A stretch of 64,000 nt of DNA from an uncultured Eubacteriales bacterium (lineage in GTDB: Bacteria > Bacillota > Clostridia > Oscillospirales > Oscillospiraceae). The notes under the pieces are model-generated. The model ran no database searches. It saw only the letters and a list, made by a program, of their open reading frames with translations, and was not told where the DNA came from. The stretch lies in contig URAM01000002.1 in NCBI GenBank assembly GCA_900545815.1, positions 1 through 64,000 on the forward strand, read 5' to 3'. The translations under genes and the position numbers were made by a program. Below are positions 1 to 6,837 of this stretch, piece after piece. Each line of letters starts with the position of its first letter. Within the stretch, counting starts at the first letter, position 1.

Positions 1-935
1 CCTTGCAAGATGGCTGGCTGGTAACCAACGACCTGGTGTGGCGGGACGAGGACGGCTTCGTGTATATGCTGGGTCGTGCTGACGACATCATCAATGTAGG
101 CGGCGAGAAAGCCTCCCCCATCGAGATCGAAAACACCGCCTCCCTCTGCCCCGGTATTCGGGAGTGCGCCTGCATCGGCGTGGAGGATGTGGGCGGTGTG
201 CTGGGGGAAGTGCCTGCCCTGTACCTGGTGGCAGAATCGGCGGATTTTGATCCGGCCGATGTGACCAAATTCCTCACCCCCAAGCTGGAGAGCTATAAGC
301 TCCCAAAAAAATTCGTCTTTGTCAACGCCTTGCCCCGCAATGCCATGGGCAAGCTGGATCGAAAGGAGCTGCGTAAAATGTGGTCTGATTCCGGCGACAT
401 GAACTTGACCAACCCCACCTTCGAGACCATCCTGAACCGGCACAGTATCCGTCACTTCACCGATCAGCCCATCCCCCGCCGGCTGTTGGAAGCGGTGGTC
501 AGCGCCGGTTACCACGCCCCCAGCAGCAAGAACTTGCAGACCTGGCGGTTCACCGTGCTGACCAATCAGGCAGAGATTCAGGCGCTGAAAGAGCTGATCG
601 CCGCCACTGCCCAGCGGGTCGGTTCCTTCTTCTTCGGCTACAACAACCCCCAGGCGGTCATCCTAGTCTCCAACGATCAGCGCAACCCCAGCAGCATCCA
701 GGACTCCGCCTGTGCGGTGGAGAACATCCTCCTGGCCGCCACTTCCTTCGGCCTGGGTGCCACCTGGATCAACGCCCTGCGCACCATTTGCGATGAGCCG
801 GAGATCCGCACCAAGCTGGACGAGTACGGCATCCCCCAGACCCACACCGTCTGGTCTACCATCGTCCTGGGCTGGCCCGCTCGTGAGCCGAAACCCATCG
901 TAAAAAACCCCAACGTGGTTCATTTTGTGGACTGA
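1..935 (+). CDS. Acyl-CoA ligase C-terminal domain fused to nitroreductase (5' partial)
   Basis: The reading frame enters from the left edge, so the N-terminus is missing. Visible residues 1 to about 130 are the C-terminal domain of an AMP-forming acyl-CoA synthetase: hinge motif GRADDIINVGGEK and a terminal GKLDRKEL that carries the adenylation lysine. Residues of about 137-310 form a nitroreductase-like FMN domain (RHSIRHFTDQPI, then HAPSSKNLQTW). Ligases of this family activate carboxylic acids to acyl-CoA; nitroreductase-fold proteins are FMN oxidoreductases. Having both in one chain is unusual and the substrate cannot be told. The last 49 bases are duplicated downstream at 1093-1141. Domain calls are firm; the function of the fusion is not. 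Confidence 0.8.
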   Translation, partial: LQDGWLVTNDLVWRDEDGFVYMLGRADDIINVGGEKASPIEIENTASLCPGIRECACIGVEDVGGVLGEVPALYLVAESADFDPADVTKFLTPKLESYKLPKKFVFVNALPRNAMGKLDRKELRKMWSDSGDMNLTNPTFETILNRHSIRHFTDQPIPRRLLEAVVSAGYHAPSSKNLQTWRFTVLTNQAEIQALKELIAATAQRVGSFFFGYNNPQAVILVSNDQRNPSSIQDSACAVENILLAATSFGLGATWINALRTICDEPEIRTKLDEYGIPQTHTVWSTIVLGWPAREPKPIVKNPNVVHFVD

Positions 936-1141
936 CCGGATCTGCACAGCCAGCCCAAACGCCGCAAGTGCGGCGGCTCAAGCGTTTTCCGCAGGAAAAC
1001 CTTGGCGCAGGGACGATTCATTCGTCCCGAGCAGGTCAAAGCAAATGGGGTCCCCAAAAATCACAGATTTTTGGGGAGACTGGCCAGCCAAAGAGCCGAA
1101 ACCCATCGTAAAAAACCCCAACGTGGTTCATTTTGTGGACT
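885..1141. repeat. Duplicated nitroreductase 3' end flanking a hairpin-rich insert
   Basis: Bases 885-933 recur exactly at 1093-1141 (49 bp, offset 208), and similarity extends about 13 bases upstream with mismatches. The first copy ends in TGA and the second in TAA. The intervening 936-1079 holds consecutive hairpins: CCGCAAGTGCGG, a GTTTTCC/GGAAAAC stem, GGGACGA/TCGTCCC, and TCCCCAAAAATC/GATTTTTGGGGA. The order resembles the 45-bp-core elements at 12.6, 52.7 and 57.5 kb in reverse orientation, but the sequence is diverged. The second copy runs directly into the leader of the next gene. Confidence 0.8.
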
Positions 1142-1187
1142 AAATGAACCTTCCCCCCGAATTTCTCAGACACGGAGGTTGTAACAA

Positions 1188-2723
1188 ATGAAATGGAAAC
1201 CATACTTCGCCCGTGCTGGGAAAGGGCTGGCCTTTTTCCTCATCGCCGCCCTGCTTTTCTGCCTTATCACCCGCATCTTCACCCCCAAGTGGAGCGGCTA
1301 TTGGAAAAGCAGTGACACACTGACCGGCTTCTACCAGCTGGAGGAGGACTCCATCGACACCCTCATCATCGGCAGCAGCCAGGTCATCAGCGGCGTCTCC
1401 CCCATGGAGCTGTACCAAAATCAGGGCATCTCCGCCTACAGCCTAGGTACGGAGCGGCAGCCGGTGCTCTGCTCCTACACCCTGCTCAAGGAGGCGCTGG
1501 ATACCCAGCCCAACCTGAAGGCGGTGATCTTTGAAGTCACCGAGCTGTTCAACGTCTGTGACGAGGCCAGCTACCGGAAGGGGCTGGACTACCTGCCCCT
1601 GAACGCCAACAAGTGGGATGCCATCCAAAGCCATGTGGCCTGGGCGGAAAAGCGGGAACAGGAGCAGAACGGCGAGGCAGCGCCCACCGCCTTGAGCTAT
1701 GTCCTGCCCATCATCGCCTACCACGACCGGTGGAACCAGTTGGAAAAAGCGGACTTCACCTACTGGCGTGAGGATCGCACCGACCCTTATCGGGGATTCT
1801 CCATCCAGACCAACCAGGGCGCCAAGGGCACCTATGAACCATTGGACGAGGACGCCTCCGCCGCCCTGGCTCAGCCGGAGCCGGAAGCCATGGAGGCTTT
1901 CACCAACCTGGTCAGCTTGTGCAAGGAGCGGAACATCGACCTGATCCTGCTCAAGACGCCCCGCTCGGACTGGACGCTGGAGGAGTACAACACCACCCAG
2001 CTGCTGGCTCAGCAGAACGACCTGCCCTTCCTGGATTTCAACCTCCCCCAGCTCCAAAAGGCCATCGGGTACGACTACACGGTGGACAACCTCTATCGCT
2101 CTCCCACCCATCTGAACTTGTCCGGCGCCCAGAAGGTCACCGCCTACTTGGGCGACTACCTGGCCGACCATTGCAACGTAGCGGATGTCCGTGGCACACA
2201 GGCAGCAGAGGCGTTGGAGATGGAGCTGCCGGTGTACCTGGACGGGGTGGAGGACGGCAACCTGTACCTAAAAGAGGACTTGGCCAACTTCCTCTTGGCC
2301 TGCCAGAAGGGGCGCTACTCCGTCCTGCTGGCGGTCAACAACAAGGACGGCAACTGTGCCTTCCCGCAAGCCTACCGAGACGCCCTCACCGGCCTGGGGC
2401 TGGACACCCGCTTCTGTGACGGCGGCAACTACATCGCCGTGCTGGAGTGCGGTACCATCCCCCTTCAACAGTGGGGCGGAGCCGCCCTGTCCCAGTCCCT
2501 GACCCTGGCGGACGGCGCTTACGCCACCCTGACCAGCAGCACCTCCAGCGGCACCCTCTCCATCGGCGGCGAAGAAGTGGACGCCAACGATCCTGGGCTG
2601 AACATTGTGGTCTACAATCACGAGACCGGCCAGGTGGTGGACGCCATCGCCTGCAACATGGAGGAAAAAGTCCTGGACAAAAAGACCGGCGAGACCGGTC
2701 TGATGCCTGTCCTGCGCCGATAA
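1188..2723 (+). CDS. Membrane-anchored SGNH-hydrolase-like protein
   Basis: This 511-residue protein has an N-terminal membrane anchor (about residues 13-31) followed by an extracytoplasmic domain. GSS at 62-64 and H308 in THLNLSG sit where the Ser block and the catalytic His of SGNH/DltD/AlgX-type proteins are expected. Such proteins often act in O-acylation of cell-surface polymers beside an MBOAT acyltransferase, but no MBOAT gene is visible here. The C-terminal region of about 150 residues is not recognised. The start follows an ACGGAGG Shine-Dalgarno. The gene ends just before a strong terminator and appears monocistronic. The family assignment is moderate and the substrate unknown. Confidence 0.6.
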   Translation: MKWKPYFARAGKGLAFFLIAALLFCLITRIFTPKWSGYWKSSDTLTGFYQLEEDSIDTLIIGSSQVISGVSPMELYQNQGISAYSLGTERQPVLCSYTLLKEALDTQPNLKAVIFEVTELFNVCDEASYRKGLDYLPLNANKWDAIQSHVAWAEKREQEQNGEAAPTALSYVLPIIAYHDRWNQLEKADFTYWREDRTDPYRGFSIQTNQGAKGTYEPLDEDASAALAQPEPEAMEAFTNLVSLCKERNIDLILLKTPRSDWTLEEYNTTQLLAQQNDLPFLDFNLPQLQKAIGYDYTVDNLYRSPTHLNLSGAQKVTAYLGDYLADHCNVADVRGTQAAEALEMELPVYLDGVEDGNLYLKEDLANFLLACQKGRYSVLLAVNNKDGNCAFPQAYRDALTGLGLDTRFCDGGNYIAVLECGTIPLQQWGGAALSQSLTLADGAYATLTSSTSSGTLSIGGEEVDANDPGLNIVVYNHETGQVVDAIACNMEEKVLDKKTGETGLMPVLRR

Positions 2724-2730
2724 CGTCAAC

Positions 2731-2767
2731 AAAACGACCCTCCCAGCCAGTTGGGAGGGTCGTTTTT
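2731..2767 (+). terminator. Intrinsic terminator
   Basis: A 15-bp perfect stem (AAAACGACCCTCCCA with its complement) is followed by TTTTT, just after the SGNH-like gene. Confidence 0.9.
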
Positions 2768-2772
2768 GCCGT

Positions 2773-2826
2773 ATTGTAAACCTAGCAACATTTTTGGTTG
2801 ACAATTAACCACAGCCAGTGTATACT
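2773..2826 (+). promoter_or_regulatory. bioY promoter with BirA-like operator
   Basis: TTGACA at 2798-2803 and TATACT at 2821-2826 are separated by 17 bp, a near-consensus sigma-A promoter. The inverted repeat ATTGTAAACC (2773-2782) and GGTTGACAAT (2796-2805) overlaps the -35 and matches BirA biotin-operator half-sites, with one mismatch in the second. The spacer is 13 bp, shorter than the usual 14-16 bp. The biotin-transport gene downstream supports repression by biotinylated BirA, which is an inference. Confidence 0.6.
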
Positions 2827-2860
2827 CTTTCTCGACAAGAAAACAAGAGAGGTGTTTTTT

Positions 2861-3406
2861 ATGGAAAACAATCGCTGGTCGATTCAAGACCTGACCCGAA
2901 TGGCGCTGCTGACCGCTCTGTTGTGTGCCTCCGCCTATATTGCCTTCCCCATCCCCATCACCCTGGTCAACGTCACCGCCCAGACCTTTGTCCTGAACCT
3001 GGTGGCGCTGCTGCTGACCAAGGAGCAGGCTGGCGTCACCGTGGCCCTGTGGATTCTGCTGGGTGCCATCGGCGTGCCGGTGTATTCCGGCGGACGTGGG
3101 GGCTTCAGCGAATTGGCCGGCCCTACCGGCGGGTTCATCGTGGGCTTCCTCATCGCCGCCTGGCTCATCGCCTGGCTGAAGGGGGACAACCCCAGCCCCA
3201 GCCGTGCTCTGGTACTCACCTTCATCGGCATCCCCATCATCGACCTGCTGGGCGCCGCCTGGTACGCCGTCTTCGCACAGATCCCCCTCACCACCGCCCT
3301 GCTGACCACAGCGCTGCCCTTCCTGCCCGGCGACATCATCAAGGCCGTGGGTGCGGTGCTGGTCTACCTGCCCTTGCGGAAGGCCCTGCGGCAGTTCAGC
3401 AAGTGA
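2861..3406 (+). CDS. bioY: BioY biotin transporter S component
   Basis: BioY is the substrate-binding integral membrane component of ECF-type biotin transporters. The protein has about 181 residues and six hydrophobic segments, with the family-typical stretches VTAQTFVLNL, GGRGGFSELAGPTGGF and LPGDIIKAVGA. Translation is placed at ATG 2861 after AGAGAGGTG; the frame stays open upstream but overlaps the promoter. EcfA/EcfT are not encoded nearby, so it probably shares a general energising module. It is preceded by a BirA-like operator. Its stop overlaps the end of the convergent DUF6179 gene by 11 bases. Confidence 0.93.
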   Translation: MENNRWSIQDLTRMALLTALLCASAYIAFPIPITLVNVTAQTFVLNLVALLLTKEQAGVTVALWILLGAIGVPVYSGGRGGFSELAGPTGGFIVGFLIAAWLIAWLKGDNPSPSRALVLTFIGIPIIDLLGAAWYAVFAQIPLTTALLTTALPFLPGDIIKAVGAVLVYLPLRKALRQFSK

Positions 3407-4271
3407 CGAAAATGCCTGCTAAGCTGTCATGCTCCAGCGCCACCTGGAGCCGAGGCAGCACCTCCCCCGCCGACTGGTGCAGATAACCGGCCAGGGCGGG
3501 CATCCGGAAGGTTTGAGCCAGCGCCCACGCTCCCTGCTCCACCACCCGCCGCAATCCGTTGGAGGACAGGGGGGACAGGCGCCGATGCAGCTCCGCTTGT
3601 TCTTCCGCTGTGATGGACAGCTCCAACACATCCCGCCCCAGCAGGCACCGCCCCAAGGCGTTCTGGAACACGGGCTGGTAGAGGTTGAGGAGCAGATCCT
3701 CATAGTCCGGTGAGGCGGCGTTCAACACACACTCCACCGTCCCTCGGTCGAAGCAATTCAGCAGCCGATTCTCCGCCGCCAGATGGGTGAGATAGCCGTT
3801 CAAAAAGCGGATTCCTTCCAACCCTTCTCTGACGGGCAGGAACAGCTGATAATCTATGGTGCAGCCTATCATGTGGGGCATGAATTGGGGCTGATAGGTG
3901 TGGAAAAAAGCCAGAATATTGGCTGCTGTCTCCCGATACGCCCGATTGGTCACCACCGGCGGATGGGCGCAGACGTACTGATATAATTTCAGCCCCTCCT
4001 GCACCTGCTGGTTCACCCGTTCCAGCCCCCGCTGTATCACCTGATCCAGATCTCCCCGCAGCAACTGTTCCTGTGGGTCTTTCTCCCCGTACAGCCCCTG
4101 TCCAATCAAATCATTCACTCCTTTGAGCAGCTCCTGCGCCACCTCTATCGGCACGGAGCTGCTCTCTGCCATGGTGTAGTGCTGCACCTGCCGTTGGAGC
4201 AGCCCCCAGAGTCGAGTCTCCACCGCTGCCGCTTGGGACGCCGTAAAGGGGCGGGTCAACGCCTTGCCCAT
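3396..4271 (-). CDS. DUF6179-like protein
   Basis: This 291-residue, mainly helical soluble protein has no signal peptide or recognised catalytic motif. It resembles the DUF6179 family, which occurs next to DUF6323 in Clostridia; that recognition is from memory. It starts one base after the stop of the DUF6323-like gene, with a GGGGGATTGGTGAG ribosome site, so the two are translated as a pair. The C-terminus converges on bioY. Function is unknown; the tight pairing implies that the two products act together. Confidence 0.6.
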   Translation of the reverse strand: MGKALTRPFTASQAAAVETRLWGLLQRQVQHYTMAESSSVPIEVAQELLKGVNDLIGQGLYGEKDPQEQLLRGDLDQVIQRGLERVNQQVQEGLKLYQYVCAHPPVVTNRAYRETAANILAFFHTYQPQFMPHMIGCTIDYQLFLPVREGLEGIRFLNGYLTHLAAENRLLNCFDRGTVECVLNAASPDYEDLLLNLYQPVFQNALGRCLLGRDVLELSITAEEQAELHRRLSPLSSNGLRRVVEQGAWALAQTFRMPALAGYLHQSAGEVLPRLQVALEHDSLAGIFVTC

Positions 4272-4272
4272 C

Positions 4273-4710
4273 TCACCAATCCCCCTTCCATTCCAGGTCG
4301 GTCAGCGCCTCCACCGGCACCCCCGCCAAATACTCCGTGGCGCCCTGCGCCACCCCGTCAAAGAGCCGCTTCATGCCGTCCAGCACCTCCCGATCCGTGA
4401 GCCGGTCTCGGCACTCGTTTTTGAAGTAGTAGAACAGCGCTTGCAGCTCCCCCAACGTCTCCTCGTAGTTGGCCGGACAGAGGAAGGGCGAGTCGCAAAA
4501 GCGCTCCGCCAGCAGGTGGAGCACCCCGTCCCCGAATTCCACCCGTCCCGTGGCTTCCAACGCCTCCTGCCGCTGCTGGAGCAGGGAAAGCATCTGCTGC
4601 TCCGTCAGCACCAGCCCGTACTGGCTGGTAATCTGGTTGGCCTGGGTCAGCGCCTGGATGGAGCGAGTCAGCGCTGGTTGGCTGAATGATTGCAGCTGTA
4701 TCCTATCCAT
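4273..4710 (-). CDS. DUF6323-like protein
   Basis: This small protein of about 145 residues contains the segments TSQYGLVLTEQQ, GRVEFGDGVL, FCDSPFL and FYYFKNECRD, which recall the DUF6323 family. The start is placed at ATG 4710 after GGAGGTG; a GTG three codons upstream overlaps the ribosome site and is less likely. It is the first gene of a two-gene unit with the DUF6179-like gene. No enzymatic motif, membrane segment or signal peptide is visible. Function is unknown. Confidence 0.6.
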   Translation of the reverse strand: MDRIQLQSFSQPALTRSIQALTQANQITSQYGLVLTEQQMLSLLQQRQEALEATGRVEFGDGVLHLLAERFCDSPFLCPANYEETLGELQALFYYFKNECRDRLTDREVLDGMKRLFDGVAQGATEYLAGVPVEALTDLEWKGDW

Positions 4711-4801
4711 TGAAATCACCTCCCATTCTTATTACTACAACGGCGGGAAAAGGACAAGTCTTGAAATTTCCGCCGTTTTGTGGTAATATAAAAATGGAAA
4801 T

Positions 4802-4861
4802 GAGGCAAAAAAGTACGGAGCACTCCCACATCGGGATGCTTCGTTTTCTGCTTTTGCCTCT
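4802..4861 (+). other. Long imperfect hairpin upstream of the fluoride riboswitch
   Basis: GAGGCAAAA at the left end pairs with TTTTGCCTC at the right, enclosing an inner GCACTCCC/GGGATGC stem. It shares the string GGAAATGAGG with the riboswitch at 4926 but lacks the conserved AACCGC and GCTGATG parts. It may be a terminator or a decayed copy. Confidence 0.35.
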
Positions 4862-4869
4862 CCGTCTGG

Positions 4870-4906
4870 AACCTTCCCTTTACAACCTTCCCTTTACAAC
4901 CTTCCC
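4870..4906. repeat. 14-bp tandem repeat, 2.6 copies
   Basis: The unit AACCTTCCCTTTAC begins at 4870, 4884 and 4898; the last copy is partial. It lies in the 333-base gap between the DUF6323-like gene and the CLC gene. Confidence 0.8.
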
Positions 4907-4925
4907 ATTCCGTGCTACAATGAGT

Positions 4926-5030
4926 TGGAAATGAGGTACTCCCCCAGCAATCGCTGAAACCGCTTTTGAAAGCTGATGCCCTCTGTATTTCGATTGCAGA
5001 AGGACGTTGGCTTTTTCTGCATTTTTAGGA
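4926..5030 (+). ncRNA. Fluoride (crcB) riboswitch
   Basis: The sequence has the order of conserved crcB-motif parts: GGAAATGAGG...TCC (P1 and pseudoknot strand), AAACCGC, then AGCTGATG and CCCTCT, whose CCTC can pair back with GAGG. A GCAGAA/TTCTGC hairpin followed by ATTTTT (about 4997-5026) can act as the terminator of the expression platform. The next gene is a CLC-F-type transporter, a known target of this riboswitch class. Fluoride binding should relieve termination. Confidence 0.85.
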
Positions 5031-5043
5031 GGAAGCAATCATC

Positions 5044-6240
5044 ATGAACGAACGAATCCGAGCTTACCGCGATACCCTCTTGCTCACCCTCATCGCCCTC
5101 CCCTTAGGGCTGGCCATCGGCGCCATGGACGCCCTCTTTGGTCGGGTGCTGCTGTCGGTGACCGCCTTCCGCATGGCGCACGTTTATTCTCTGCTCCCCT
5201 TCCTGGGCTTGGTGGGCGTGGGCATCGTCTGGTGCTACCAGAAGGTGGGCGGCACCAGCGGCAAGGGCATGACCCTGCTCTTTGAAGCCGGTCACGGCTA
5301 CACCCAAGACATCCCCCTCCGGCTCATCCCCCTGGTCATGGTCAGCACCTGGCTGACCCACCTGTTCGGCGGCAGCGCCGGACGAGAAGGGGTGGCCGTC
5401 CAGATCGGCGGCACCTTGGCTCACTCCATCGGCAAGCGCTTGCCCATCCCCGACGCCGGAAAGCAGCTGCTCCTCACCGGCATGGCCGCCGGCTTCGCCG
5501 GCCTGTTCCGCACCCCCATCGCCGCCACCTTTTTCGCCCTGGAAGTGCTCACCGCAGGCGTGTTGGAGTATTCCGCTCTCCTGCCCGCTCTGGTGGCTTC
5601 CTTCAGCGCCAGCGCCTGTTCCGGCCTGCTGGGGCTGGAGAAATTCACCGTGGCACTCACCGACCAGGTCGCCTTCTCCGCCCCGTTGGTGGGCAAGCTG
5701 CTCCTGTTCGGCCTGGTCTTTGGCATGGCGGGCGGCCTGTTCGCCTTTGTCCTGCACAAGCTCAAGGCACTTTTCGCCCAATACTTGCCCAATCCGCTGC
5801 TGCGCATCTTCCTGTTCGGTGTCCTTGTCAGCGGCTTCTCCCTTCTCTGCTGGGAGGGACGCTACTCCGGTTTGGGCACCAATCTGATTGCCATGAGCTT
5901 TGACAGCGGCATCTTTTCCTGGGACTTCGCCTTGAAATGGATCTTCACCGTGGTCACCCTGGCCGCAGGCTTTCAGGGCGGTGAAGTGACCCCATTGTTC
6001 TCCATCGGCGCCTCTTTGGGCGTCCTGCTGGGGACGCTGTGCGGCCTGCCCACCGCCTTCGTAGCCGCCTTGGGCTACGCCGCCGTCTTTGGCAGCGCCA
6101 GCAACACCCTGCTGGCGCCTATGCTCATCGGCGGGGAAGTGTTCGGCTTTGCCTACCTGCCCTACTTCTTCGTGGTCTGCGCCGTGGCCTACCTGTGCAA
6201 CGGCGGCAGCTGCATCTACCCCCTGCAAAAGGGGCGTTGA
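5044..6240 (+). CDS. CLC-F fluoride/proton antiporter
   Basis: This is a CLC-family membrane transporter of 398 residues, shorter than chloride CLCs because it has no CBS domains. GREGV carries the gating glutamate (E115), and GLGTNLI and GFQGGEVTPLF are second-half CLC signatures. The canonical GSGIP selectivity motif is replaced by GGTSGKGM, as expected for the fluoride-exporting CLC-F clade. A fluoride riboswitch directly upstream supports fluoride export as its role. The start follows TAGGAGGAAGCAATC. A YgjV-like gene follows 33 bases downstream and may be cotranscribed. Confidence 0.88.
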   Translation: MNERIRAYRDTLLLTLIALPLGLAIGAMDALFGRVLLSVTAFRMAHVYSLLPFLGLVGVGIVWCYQKVGGTSGKGMTLLFEAGHGYTQDIPLRLIPLVMVSTWLTHLFGGSAGREGVAVQIGGTLAHSIGKRLPIPDAGKQLLLTGMAAGFAGLFRTPIAATFFALEVLTAGVLEYSALLPALVASFSASACSGLLGLEKFTVALTDQVAFSAPLVGKLLLFGLVFGMAGGLFAFVLHKLKALFAQYLPNPLLRIFLFGVLVSGFSLLCWEGRYSGLGTNLIAMSFDSGIFSWDFALKWIFTVVTLAAGFQGGEVTPLFSIGASLGVLLGTLCGLPTAFVAALGYAAVFGSASNTLLAPMLIGGEVFGFAYLPYFFVVCAVAYLCNGGSCIYPLQKGR

Positions 6241-6273
6241 CCCATCCACCTGACCCCAATAGGAGGGACACAT

Positions 6274-6783
6274 ATGGACGTATTCTATCAGCTCATCGGC
6301 ATGGGCGCTCTGGCCGCCATGGCGCTGAGCTTCTACCAAAAAGGCAAGCGCCAGATCATGGTCTGGCAGATGGCCGCTTTCGCCTGCTTCATCCTCCACT
6401 ACGGCCTGATCGGCGCTCTGTCCGGCGCCCTGTGCAACGTGGTGCAGATCCTCTCCATGCTGCTCTTTGCTGCCCGTGACCGCTTTCATTGGCCTGTCCT
6501 GGCCGCCGCCATCCCCATCTTCCTGTGCTACGGCGTTCTGGGCTGGTACTCCTACGAATCCCCCCTGGCTCTGCTGCCGGTCATCGCCTCCCTGATCGGG
6601 ATGCTCCCCTTTTTCCAATCCAAGGAGACGGTCATCAAGATCGCCGCTATGATTAGCGACAGCCTGTGGCTCATCTACACCCTCGCCGTCCACTCCTACT
6701 CCGGTGCGCTGACCAACGTGCTCTTGATCGTGACCACCTTCGGTTCCCTGTTGGTGGGGCGGAAGCAGAACAACGCAGAATGA
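6274..6783 (+). CDS. YgjV-family inner membrane protein
   Basis: This 169-residue, six-segment membrane protein has the pattern of the YgjV family (FYQKGKRQIMVWQ near the N-terminus and IAAMISDSLWLIYT near the C-terminus). The biochemical function of the family is not established. The start follows TAGGAGGGACACAT. Its position right after the CLC-F gene, with no terminator between, suggests that it sits in the fluoride-responsive transcript; a role in fluoride stress would be speculation. Confidence 0.75.
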   Translation: MDVFYQLIGMGALAAMALSFYQKGKRQIMVWQMAAFACFILHYGLIGALSGALCNVVQILSMLLFAARDRFHWPVLAAAIPIFLCYGVLGWYSYESPLALLPVIASLIGMLPFFQSKETVIKIAAMISDSLWLIYTLAVHSYSGALTNVLLIVTTFGSLLVGRKQNNAE

Positions 6784-6824
6784 ACGAAAAACGGACTTCC
6801 GTCAGGAAGTCCGTTTTTTCTATC
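6784..6824. terminator. Bidirectional terminator
   Basis: ACGGACTTCC-GTCA-GGAAGTCCGT with A-tract before and T-tract after serves the plus-strand YgjV-like gene and the minus-strand AGCS symporter gene. Confidence 0.9.
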
Positions 6825-6837
6825 GCAAGCGGTAAAC

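Noticed and set aside
925..1143. Open frame of 72 codons ending with the duplicated nitroreductase tail
   Set aside because: It begins inside the preceding gene and runs through the hairpin insert; the ending is a relic of the duplication, not a gene.
4802..4861. A second fluoride riboswitch upstream of the first
   Set aside because: Only GGAAATGAGG and a CCTC partner are shared; the conserved AACCGC and GCTGATG parts are absent.
5104..6693. Minus-strand open frame of 529 codons
   Set aside because: Antisense to the CLC-F and YgjV-like genes; Gly/Gln/Asp-rich product without domains.
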